Part shown: positions 28,581 through 41,236 of the stretch, in pieces | How the letters are laid out: each line of letters begins with the position of its first letter | How positions within the stretch are numbered: the stretch's first letter is position 1 | Origin: Panorpa germanica | Lineage: Eukaryota; Arthropoda; Insecta; Mecoptera; Panorpidae | Assembly: GCA_963678705.1 (NCBI GenBank) | Contig: OY783220.1 | Location: forward strand, 1,819,001 to 1,883,000 | DNA: 64,000 nucleotides | Direction of reading: 5' to 3' | Made by a program: the position numbers and the translations under genes | Notes under the pieces: generated by a model | Told to the model about the DNA's origin: nothing | What the model saw: the letters and a program-made list of their open reading frames with translations, nothing else | The model's database searches: none

Positions 28581-29527
28581 AATATTTGTATTTCTATAAT
28601 GTGATTAAAATTAATTACTTTAGGAAAATATATAAAATTATAACTTGAAACTATTTCTAATTTATTTCGTGTATATTTATATTTTTGTTTTCTTGTTTAT
28701 TGATACAAGATATATATAAATATTGATATTAAAATATAAATATACACCTGGGACATTATAAATAAGATAGTATACTTTTGTAGAAATTAAGACATAGGAC
28801 ACAAGCCCATTGCAAACAGAGCAGCAGTTAGAAAAAGAAGGGGAGGTATTATATTATAATAGTACGATAATTTTTGCGTATGTACGAGAATAGAGAAGAT
28901 TTCATATAAACAAAAACGAATATAATTGACCCTGTCGATATTTAAATATCATACCCTAAAGTTGAAATGTATTCTTCCTTGAATGATTTCATTTCCTTGT
29001 ATATCGGAAAATAATTTGCGGACCGGATAAAACGATTCTAAAGTAACGAAAGTAAAATATTTTATCATTCATCTGTGATAGTCTTACTTATTGCAAATAT
29101 TGATTAATAATCGAGGACAGCGGTGGCGAACCTTTTTATGTAAATGTAAAATTGTACAAATAATGTTCTTTATTTAGGCATGTTGAATCTATTCCCATTT
29201 GAAGTTTTTAGTGTTTCTTGTAATTAGCAAAAAATACATTGCAACTAAATCGACATTATTACAAAATTAGGCTATTTAAGTTAACGCAAAACTATTGGTC
29301 GACCTTAAATAAGTTTCAAAATTAGCAATTATTACACTATGCAATGAAAACAATTAGAGACTATTACTGTATGAAATTGAATTTTATCCTTTTTAGAATA
29401 TTTGTGGAGTAATTTCTCATATAATAATGTCTTGTGTAAATAATGTTTTTCATATAATATATTAATGTTATTTGAATTTATTAAATTGGTCCATATTTGT
29501 TACAGGCTGCAATGTTTCTTTGCTGAA
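28581..29527. other. Intergenic region between ZCCHC4 and the zinc-finger gene
   Basis: AT-rich. It includes a MITE end at 28766-28808. A CAG acceptor (TTGTTACAG) ends at 29505, 22 bp before the chosen start of the next gene, so a 5' UTR exon probably lies in this stretch. Confidence 0.45.
28766..28808 (+). repeat. Right-end scrap of the GGGCTTGTGTCC MITE family
   Basis: TTTTGTAGAAATTAAGACA and then TAGGACACAAGCCC, followed by AT, match the last ~43 bp of intact copies. The remainder of the element is absent. Confidence 0.7.
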
Positions 29528-32500
29528 ATGATTACGGAGGAGATGATTAATGCCGCTGCAAATAATGAGCCCCACAATGAAAGTGACATGCTGGAACCCA
29601 ATGTTATAATGAATATAAAACGAGATGTAGAAACTGAACCTAAAAATGAACGTAGTTTTGTATGTAGTGTTTGTAAAGCCAAATTTGTTTGCACAAATTT
29701 TTCAGTGTTCTTTGATACACCATCAACATTTTTAGTACATAAATGTCAAGTTAATGCTATTACATCGCGTCCCATTATTAACAAAATAGAAAGCGTATAC
29801 GCCTTAACAAATGAATTTGTAAATATCACAGAATATGAATATATATACTCAGATGTAAATGATTGTGAATATGAAATTATTACATCCATAAGAAAAATTG
29901 AAGTTGATCATGGATTTAAGTGTGCACATGAGAACTGTAAACAAGAATTTTACACGTCCAATAATTTGGTACTTCATTCATTTAAACATAAAACTAAGGA
30001 ACAGAAAACAACTGGTATATCAAAAGCAAGAACAACAAAAAAGCGTCGTGGTAGAAGGCGTTCAAGGCCTAACACACTTCTGAAAAATCGGAAACTGGAC
30101 AGTGAAAAGATTATAGCACATATAGAAGCCATAGCAGATGAAGAGTTTGACACAGATATGCTGATTGAAACACTCGATGATGATGGTGATTTTGAAAAGA
30201 ATAATATAATATTAAATAATGAAACAAATAAAAAAATTGATAAACTCTTGCAGATAACTACAGAAGAAGTGCAAACATTCGGAAGTAGTTCTGGAAGTAA
30301 TAAACCATCAGACGATAATCATGCAAAATTAAATAATGTCTTAGTTTGTGAAATATGTGATCATACGTTTAAACGTCCAAGTAGTTTAGCCTTACATTTA
30401 AAATGTCATGGAGTAAAATATGAGTCTAAAACGAAAAATTCTTTTTCATGCAAGTTTTGCTGTTTGAATTTCAAGTGGGCTAGTGCTTTATCGAGACATG
30501 TGACTGTTAAACATAAACGGCAACAAAATTTGAAGTGTCCTGTAGCAGAGTGTTACAAATTATTTTCCAAAAAAACTGAAGTGTCTGAACATTTACAACT
30601 TCATGATGAAAATGAGGTATATTACTTTTATCTAAGTATGAACATGTATTAGAAAAGATTGTTTTTCTAAAGTTTACTTAAATTAGTGGTTCTTGAAAGG
30701 TGTTCTGTGAAATTAAAGAAACGAGTACTAGCAAGGTACCCATTTAATTTAACCCTTATGTTAATGACCGACTTTACCGACGTCCCTTAGCAACCGGGTA
30801 CCCGGGTACCCACAAACCTTAATATTGAAAATTTTGTTTATTTTATTAAAAAACAAATTTTCTAAACTTTTTTCTTAAATATGAATAGTTAGTGACAATT
30901 TAAAAGAAAAAAGAAAAAAAAAATCATCTAGAATCCACTGTATCGCTCGGCGATGGGAATAAATAGATTCCATAATATTCTGCGTTTTTTGAGATTCGAC
31001 GATAGTAATACTCGAAGTCAACGTAAAAAAGAAGACAAGGCAGCTCCAATTCGTGATGTGTGGACAATGCTGAATTCAAATCTAGCCAAAATGTACAAAC
31101 CAATTGCAAACTTGAAAATCGATGAACAACTTTATCTATACCGTGGCCGTACTGGATTCACTCAATATATACCGTCGAAACCAGCTAAGTATGGTATAAA
31201 GATCTGGTGGATTTGTGATGCGGAAAACGCATATCCTTTGCAGGGGATTATGTACACTGGTAAAATAGGTAACACTCGGAAAAAAAATTAGGGTGAAAGA
31301 GTAGTGAAAGAATTGGCGGCTCCGTATCGAGGTAGTGGTAGAAACATCTGAATGGATAACTTCTTTACTACTCTACCTGTTGCTAAACATTTGTTATCGT
31401 GGAATATTACCATTGTTGGCACGATAAAAAAAAATAAACCATACATCCCTAGTGTTATAGCAGCAAATAAGACAACAAAGTTTTCAGATATTCGAGCAGT
31501 ATTCGACAGTTTTTGGATTCCACGCAAAGGTTACCATGTGTTCCTATGTTCCGAAAAAAAGCTGTCATTCTGTTATCTACAATGCATTCAGATGCATCAG
31601 TTAGTGATGATACTAAGCGGAAACCAGAAATTATAAATTTTATAATAAATATAAAGCTGGCGTTAATACAATGGACCAAATGGTTCAGAGGTACACAAGT
31701 TAACGACGATCTTCGAGATGGCCAATGGCAATGTTCTTCAACATGCTAGACATTTCTTTACTTGCATCATATATAATTTATTACGAAAATAATAAAATGA
31801 TTGCCAAAAAAACGAGAGAACGTCGTCAATTTATGCGGAAACTGAGTGAAGAACTGGCATTGCCAATGATTGAATCTCGCACAGCAAATCCGCAACTTCA
31901 TAACAAAGATTGCCGTTGAAAGTATTTTAGGTCATGCAGTAGAGGAAACAGCCGAACCAAATCCTGGACCCGTGGTTCCGGAAGATACAACCGGAAGAAA
32001 GAAAGTGATAGGATCTTGCCTTGTATGCAATGCCTTACCTATAAAAAGACGACGAAAGACTCGCAAGAGCTGTGACAATTGTCACCAGCCAGTATGTGAT
32101 GAGCATTCAGTTACTATCACAAAATGTCTTAAATGTCATACATAATGTTACGTATGATAAAAAAAACTGTAATATTTATTAATTATGTAATAAAAATTAG
32201 TTGCATGCATTTATAGAAACCATTTTCAATTTATTTCCTATGCTTTCTACTGTGTGTACCCGGGTACCCGGTTGCTAATGGGGCGATGGTCAAACTTTAA
32301 ACTTATTTAAAAACAAAAGTTGTTTTTAAATAAATTAAATGCAATCACAACTAGCTTGCTTTTAAGTTAAAAATTAACGATCCAAGAGCACAAAACGAAA
32401 TATTGTTTTTTTTACGAATTATTCATACTAATACATCGCGATGGGTACCCGGGTACCCGGTCATTAACATAAGGGTTAAATTAGAATTTATATAAGTACA

Positions 32501-35003
32501 GTATTAAAATTTATTATGTACTGTATATACTAAAAAGAAGTTTAATCTACACTGAGGATGGATGATTAATAAATTTAAAAAAACCACCATAATTTGTGTG
32601 TTAAGGGACTGAAAAAATGCTTCTGTATTGTTTTTGAATGACGATTCTTTTATAATTTTAGATGTGTATCTGTGAGAAATGTAACCAGCAGTGCTTTTCA
32701 TTATCAGAATTTTCTAAACATTCTTTAATACATTCAAAATCTGTAGTCAGTCTTGATGATGTGGAAGATGTTCAAAAGCCGATAAAGTGTTCTCAATGTT
32801 CAAAGACTTTCATAAGAAAAACTTCTTATAAAAATCATCTAATAACTCATGATATTCCAAAATTGTCATATCCTTGTACGGAATGCGGAAAAGGTCAGTT
32901 TTCTTTTAATTTATTTTATACATTAACTTTTTTTCCACCAAATTTTTTTAGGTTCACATGTGCGTACGCATGGTTGCATACATATCGAGTTCACAGGAAA
33001 TATTCTTGCATCCGTTCACGAACTCTATTGTTTTCGCTCTAGTAATGATAAATAAAACATATCAATGCGTAGAAATCTAATAATCGGCTAAGAGCACGAA
33101 GTATATTTATAGCTATTTTTATGGTTTCTGTAGATATTAAATAATTAAATTTATTTTAAAATGTTTTAGTGTTTGGTCGGATTTCTCTTCTCAATATACA
33201 TTTGCGGAGCCACAATGGCGTGAAACCATATTTATGTACAGAGTGTGGTAAAAAATTTTCTTCTCTGCGATATTTAACTGTTCATCGCAGAATTCATACA
33301 AAGGAACGACCGTATCTCTGTAAAATTTGTAACAAGGGCTTCATCCAACAAAGCAACTTAGTAGAACATATACGGACGCATACAGGTGTTTTAAATATAT
33401 CTTAATATACTTGTTATATCCAGAGCCGCATTATTCTTTTTTATAGGACTTACGCAAGCTGTGAAAAAATCAATTGTCACAATTAGTCACAATTAGCTCG
33501 CCAAAGTCAATTCCTATTAAATATAATTCTGCTCCTTTTACTTGGTTAACTGTAATATACAGTTATATTTTAGTTTTCCAATACCCTTTTTATAAACGCC
33601 AGATTTTATATATGCTATGTTTTATATTGTAGGAGAGAAGCCCATTGCGTGTCCTGTTGAAAATTGTAACAAAAGTTTTGCACACTACAGTGGTTTGAAA
33701 CAGCATACAATTGTAATGCACTCAAATATAAAAAAATATAAGTGTGAATTTTGTTCCAAAGAATTCGCTATGGGCGGTCATTTCAGGTACGTGATATTTG
33801 CACCCATTAATAACTATCTATATTAATAGTACTTCCATAATAGCTTTCTTAGTTTTAAGTTAAAGAATATGATGTCTAGGTTGGTATCTCTATAAAATGC
33901 AACTATGTATCCTTTACAGGGAGCACATGCGAACACACACCGGTGAAAGACCATGTCTTTGTAAATTTTGCGGCAGAGGATTTGCGTCAAATAGTAGTTT
34001 AATTATTCATGAGAGAACACATACTGGCGAGCGTCCCTACGCTTGTATGATTTGTTTTAAGGTATCAATATAGTATTTCCAGAGATGTGCACAAATGCTT
34101 TTCAAAAGCATTTAAATACAAAATGCAAATACTTCGTTATTTTCCTATTTCAAATACAAAATAAAAAATTAATTTCATGTTACTTTTTAAATACAAAATA
34201 TGTATTTTAAAAATACTTTTGAGAAAACAGAATACTCTTTATGTTACTAATATAAATGTTTTTTTTTAATAATAATGGTGGGGATAACAGGATATATAAG
34301 GATAATAAAATAATAATCATTTTAAATTAGAATTATTAAGACAATTGTGCAGATACTTTTAGATCATAGATGGTGCTAATGTTGGCATACTATGAAGTAA
34401 CAAAAATGAAAAAAGTATTTTGTATTTTCCAAATAGGAAATAAAATAATAATCATTTTAAATTAGAATTATTAAGACAATTGTGCAGATACTTTTAGATC
34501 ATAGATGGTGCTAATGTTGGCATACTATGAAGTAACAAAAATGAAAAAAGTATTTTGTATTTTCCAAATAGGAAATAGGTTTATAAAAGTTTTCAAATAA
34601 AATATAAAATTCTATACTCTTAAAAGATATTTAAATACAAAATAGAAAATAGGTATTTACTATTTTGTATTTGCATTTTGAGTATATATATTTGAAAAAC
34701 GCACATCTCTGAGTATTTCAAAAGTATAGTTACACAATTTGTTTTCAATGTCTTATTCATTCGTAATTATTATTTCAGACTTTCATCAAATCATATGGGC
34801 TGACCCAACATCTTAAGAAAAATAAACTTTGCAAAAAAGCTGAAGAAATACTTACAAATAATGATTATAATGACAAAAATTTAGAAGCTACACCCATTTT
34901 AGTATATCAAGATGAAGAAGGTAATAATATAGAGATTAATAACGACGTACCAATTTATCAAGATCGAAATGGACAAATATTAGAATTAGCTTATACGGGA
35001 TAG
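29528..35003 (+). CDS. C2H2 zinc-finger protein, 13 fingers
   Basis: Six coding exons in phase: 29528-30616, 32662-32893, 33170-33385, 33633-33786, 33920-34061, 34779-35003 (685 residues). The first exon has a degenerate finger-like CxxC, a C2H2 finger ([17 protein letters not shown]...), a basic nuclear-signal-like patch [11 protein letters not shown], and an acidic linker. Further fingers follow in exons 1-6, twelve C2H2 plus a last one of C2HC type ([16 protein letters not shown]...LC). Several are joined by TGEKP-like linkers (HTGEKP, HTGERP, HTKERP), as expected for DNA binding. The acidic C-terminus repeats a short motif, [13 protein letters not shown] and [12 protein letters not shown]. 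Likely a nuclear transcription regulator; no orthologue is recognised. Met at 29528 follows an acceptor at 29505; an upstream Met (29465) lies before that acceptor. Introns hold a piggyBac and a hAT MITE. Confidence 0.88.
30753..32475 (+). mobile_element. Defective piggyBac transposon in an intron of the zinc-finger gene
   Basis: A 1723-bp element flanked by TTAA (30749-30752, 32476-32479), with 18-bp perfect TIRs CCCTTATGTTAATGACCG. The palindromic motif GGGTACCCGGGTACCC occurs near each end, at about 30797, 32258 and 32442. The element is non-autonomous because its transposase is truncated and disrupted. Confidence 0.93.
30932..32145 (+). pseudogene. piggyBac transposase remnant
   Basis: Coding similarity starts abruptly at [19 protein letters not shown], so about the first third of a normal ~550-residue transposase is gone. 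It continues through [31 protein letters not shown] and [12 protein letters not shown], which carry the three catalytic Asp positions of the family (DEQ, MDNF, MDQM). The C-terminal Cys-rich finger CLVCNALP...[12 protein letters not shown]...CLKC is intact. In-frame stops (for example TAG-type after [10 protein letters not shown] near 31290 and TGA at 31350) and frame changes near 31540-31640 and 31750-31900 make it a pseudogene. Confidence 0.88.
34080..34711. mobile_element. hAT-type MITE in the last intron of the zinc-finger gene
   Basis: A 632-bp element with ends CAGAGATGTGCAC and AACGCACATCTCTG and a perfect 8-bp duplication AGTATTTC (34072-34079, 34712-34719). It starts 18 bp after the donor of exon 5. 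Inside, a segment of about 135 bp is tandemly duplicated. It is the reverse-oriented sister of the copy in ZCCHC4. Confidence 0.87.
34303..34575 (+). repeat. 135-bp tandem duplication inside the hAT MITE
   Basis: Two near-identical units in a row, each running from AATAAAATAATAATCATTTT through the GATGGTGCTAATGTTGGCAT stretch to CCAAATAGGAAAT. The offset between matching bases is 135 (for example 34320 and 34455). The ZCCHC4 copy has one unit, so duplication followed the split of the two copies. Confidence 0.8.
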
Positions 35004-35010
35004 TACACTA

Positions 35011-36120
35011 CCCAGTAAACATTTTGGAGTAAATTCTACTTAATTTCTATTACATATCATGAATTTTTTGTCTGGAACGTGTTCGTTTTCTATTCAGTCG
35101 TTCATAGGAAAGGCCCTTTTTATGAGCTACAGACATTGCAACGACGGTTCACTGCTGAATTAAAAGCGGAGTCGGTTTATGATTTATGACCGGAGTTATA
35201 AACTTGAAACTAGCAGGGGTATAAAACTTAATGGAATTCTACTTTTTAGAGTCTGCAAAATATAAATATTTAAATGAAGAAATAAATAGATGTAATCTTT
35301 AGTACGGATCGTGATTTTTTTAATGAATATTATTCATCTTCAACAATACTCGTTATATTAGTTTTTTACATTGTTTTGGTGATTCAAAAATCCACGATCG
35401 GCAGGTCTGCGTTAGGTTTAAAACCTCTGTCTTAGCATCGTATAAGTCATAAATTTTACACTAGCAAGGATGGCAGGGGTATAAAACTTAATGGAATTCT
35501 ACTTTTTAGAGTCTGCAAAATATAAATATTTAAATGAAGAAATAAATAGATGTAATCTTTAGTACGGATCGTGATTTTTTTAATGAATATTATTGATCTT
35601 CAACAATACTCGTTATATTAGTTTTTTACATTGTTTTGGTGATTCAAAAATCCACGATCGGCAGGTCTGCGTTAGGTTTAAAACCTCTGTCTTACCATCG
35701 CTAGGTACTATCTTCGTTTATATACATTCTATTCGCGAATTGAGGGAGATAGCGTCTGTCTATTACCATTAAAGAAATATTTGTTGAAAAAGGATAGCAT
35801 ATACTTTAAACATCTGCACTGAACGAAATATTATAGAAGTATACAAGTGTAACGGTGAAAAATATATTTTACTTGTCTAACGCATCTCGTTTCTCTCTCA
35901 CTTTGGAATAAATGAGATGAAAGTGAACTTAAAAAAAATATATCCATGTGGGAAAGAAACAGAAATACTTAATGAATGATGTTGGAAAAAGAAAGAATAC
36001 CAGAAAGAATAACTAACACAAAATCTGTGACAGGTAGAGAACTTGTAAAGCGTTAAAATAGAATTGTACGAGTGACTCGAACTTCACCAAATAGGGCACT
36101 TCACCAAATTGTTTACTGGG
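35011..36120. mobile_element. TA-flanked non-coding inverted-repeat element in the 3' UTR of the zinc-finger gene
   Basis: The ends CCCAGTAAACATTTTGG and, in reverse complement, CCCAGTAAACAATTTGG are flanked by TA (35009-35010 and 36121-36122). The size is 1110 bp with no long ORF. TA duplication suggests a Tc1/mariner-type mover, but the TIR is not one I recognise. It begins 7 bp after the zinc-finger stop codon. A related end occurs at 18410. Confidence 0.7.
35213..35700 (+). repeat. Recent 260-bp-period tandem duplication
   Basis: Units 35213-35440 and 35473-35700 (228 bp each) differ at only about two positions. They begin GCAGGGGTATAAAACTTAAT and end in ACCTCTGTCTTA(G/C)CATCG. The duplication lies inside the TA-flanked element. 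Confidence 0.9.
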
Positions 36121-36122
36121 TA

Positions 36123-37423
36123 ATATTCTTCATTTCATTTAGTTATGTATAATAATTTATTTACCAATTCGAATATATAATAAGTAAAATATATTACATA
36201 AAACGAAGCTAAGATTTTTTGTCTCCCTTATCCTTTTATGTTAAGCTCAGAAATATAATAATACAAGATATTCTAAAAATTAACAAACAATTATTATAAT
36301 TCTATTTATATAGTTTCAAATATGTATGAGAATTATAAACATATTTTAACAATTGGTTATTATTTTATAATGCACGCAGGCCTGAGGTATGTATAAATAA
36401 AAATTGTAATGTGATATTAAACTAGTGATTGTTTTGAAAACATCGACGCCATCGATTGTCTTGCGCTGTATTGTCTCCGTCTACTCGGAAAATTCTAAGT
36501 ATTTGAATCTTGAACATGAGTGTACATTAATTTAGTAATATTACTGAGTGATTCAGATTTCTAAAACACATATCTAATAATAACATACATAGCAATATAT
36601 TCATATTGCCGACCATTTCCAACGCTAAAACTACAATTCAATTTTTAATTGCTATACCTCCGTCAACATTTAGATATTTAATAAAATAGACACGCCAATA
36701 CACATTTATTAACATCAATTTCAATCAAGAATTGAAAAATCGACCACTAAAAAATGAGGACACTAACCCATTACTAAATATTAACTTCATAGTAAATTTT
36801 TGCTTGTTTCGGCCTAAAATGGACGGACTAGGAGAAGTATGATACTAATACTTGTAACTGTAGACAATTTGTAACTGTAGACAAATACAAGATCTCTCAA
36901 AGAAGATATTAGGCCAGGAGCAACTGAGTCATAACGGTACATGTGCAAAGTCTAAAATCGCGTAGATACATAAAATATAAAACCAGTTTAAAATATAGCG
37001 CCAATATAACTGCCAAAAATTTCGAATGAATATAACTTTTCTTTTAGAAAAAAATGTCCATGAATTTATGAAAGGTTACATAAAAGCCAAAATTTCAAAT
37101 TAAACTATTTAAAATAATTTATCAAAAATATGAGTTTCTGTTAGCGACATCTATTGAAGGGTAGTCCAAAGACTAATCTTGTAGTCTGTGGATTGTAGAC
37201 TTTGTAGACACCTGTCACTTCGTTAGGCTCACTTATGCCTGTCAGATTGTAATTAATGATCTGTGAATTGCTGTGAATGGATTGTATTTTTTGGTTAGTC
37301 GTAGGTCTGTTTTTTGTAATAAAGACTTTTATATTTTTTTATTAATGTGTTAAACAGATATGCAATCTACTGCCGAAATCCTGTTATACTAAGCTAATGT
37401 ATCGTTAGCAAAATATAGAAACT
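36123..37423. other. Intergenic region upstream of TMEM185
   Basis: It contains an inverted MITE left end (36598-36769). The remainder is AT-rich with no coding signal; the TMEM185 promoter and 5' UTR should be near 37.2-37.4 kb. Confidence 0.45.
36598..36769 (-). repeat. Left-end fragment of the GGGCTTGTGTCC MITE family, inverted
   Basis: The reverse complement reads GGGTTAGTGTCCTCATTTTT, then AGTGGTCGATTTTTCAATT, TATTGGCGTGTC, and ends at the TGGTCGGC block, i.e. the first ~170 bp of an intact copy. The rest is missing. Confidence 0.75.
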
Positions 37424-39478
<2,055 letters not shown>

Positions 39479-41236
39479 ATTTGCTGCCATAGGTTAATTA
39501 AGTAAATAAAAATATGACTGTTTATTATAAGTATTGTAAGTAATTAATACTAATTATTTTTAATTTTTAAGACCACTTATTATTGGTTTGTATTTGAATA
39601 ATACTGAAAAAATATTTAACTCATTTATATTTGTCATTGATTTCTGATATGAAAATTTTTGAAATCATCATTTTTGAGTTGATTAAAAATATTGCAAAAT
39701 TTCGAATTAAAATCAAAGATAAATTACATCTACAAAATAAAGATATATTTGACAAATAAGTGAGGCCTTTCTATTTCTTAGCAAAGTGTGATTCACTTGC
39801 AAGTTTATGCATATGCAAATGTTATTATTGCACAAATTGTTTTGTATAACCATTAGACATAATTAATTACAATTGCAGTAGGTAATATTAAATTAAATAA
39901 TGTGTGATGTTCGTCTTGTAATGTTTAAACAAAATTTTCTGTTCTTAAAGAGTTTGAAGTGTTCATTGCACTTTCTACGAATATTCCTAATATTGTTTTA
40001 TTTGTCTCAACACAAACAGAAACCGATATTAAATGTGAGCTAAAAAATATTTAGTAAGTTTATATTTTTGTGATAAGACACATGTTCACATGTGAACAAG
40101 AAAAACATATGCAGAACATTTGATAGTTATCGCCACAAATTGTTTTTTGACAAAAAATGTTCCCACTAGAAAGTTTTGATAATGTGAAAAATGTGGTTAC
40201 ATCATGTATTCGAACGGGTTAATCTACTTACAAATTTCATTTCCATTACCTTAGTGGTTCAATTCTTTGAACTGATGCATTTTCATGTTAATTTCCGCTA
40301 AAGACAAAACATGAATGTTACCAAAACTTAATAATTTTTTATTTAAAAGGGTTCATTTTATAGCTATTTTAAAAGCCCTTAAGCATTAAAAGATGTTAAA
40401 ATTATATAATCGTTAATAGAGAATTTCTTAAGAAGTTTTATGATTATGTGAATAAGGCAAAAAGATGACCTATGTTTCAAAAAGCCAAAAAATGTCACAA
40501 AACGTTGTATATTTCAATGTTCATTGTAACAATGTTTCTACATTGTTTACGTATCAGGTAACTTTTGTTATGTGCTTAACGGGATTAATTTCATTTTTTC
40601 AGTCTTCTTAAATGAATCAATTTTTGTTATGCAAGTTATTTAAAAAGTTTCAATTTCAATGGTAATATTGCAATCATTGACTTTATTTAAAAAAGTATTC
40701 TTTCATAATTAAAAATCGACTGAAATATTAAGTTAATATTGTGTGTATGACAAAATTTGTGCTTAATTTTAAATATTTGGGTAGTTAATTCTTTTAACTT
40801 CAATATAAATAGAATTTATTATGTATATAGTTTTATTGGTTTAAACTAAACGAAAAATTTGAAGTGGAAAAGCGAACTATACTTTACAAAGCGAGCCATT
40901 TCACAAAATATTTTAATTATGTACAGTTATCAATTAAATTTGTATGTTTGTTGTATACATAAAGTACTATTCTGTTATGCTACAATTAGAGTATTAAGCA
41001 TTTTTTATTACTCCGTTATATAATTCATGTTATTTATGAGACACTCTTTTACAAGTAGATTGTGCCTGGAGGGAATATTTCAGTCATAAAATGCGTATAA
41101 GAATAATTAAATAATGTACAGTGTATTATATATTTTTGAACTGATTAATATTTTAATACAGTAAATTAAAAGAAAGATATTACTATATATTTTTGTTTAT
41201 TCTATTATTTTAAAAACACTCATTGATTTTAAATAA
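39479..41236. other. Convergent 3' region between TMEM185 and mRpL1
   Basis: AT-rich. It contains the TMEM185 3' UTR with AATAAA at 39505-39510 and the 3' UTR of mRpL1 on the other strand. Nothing else is recognised. Confidence 0.45.

Noticed and set aside
31870-32145. A separate Cys-rich zinc-binding gene
   Set aside because: The CLVC...CDNC...CDEH...CLKC finger is the normal C-terminus of piggyBac transposases and lies within the element's ends.
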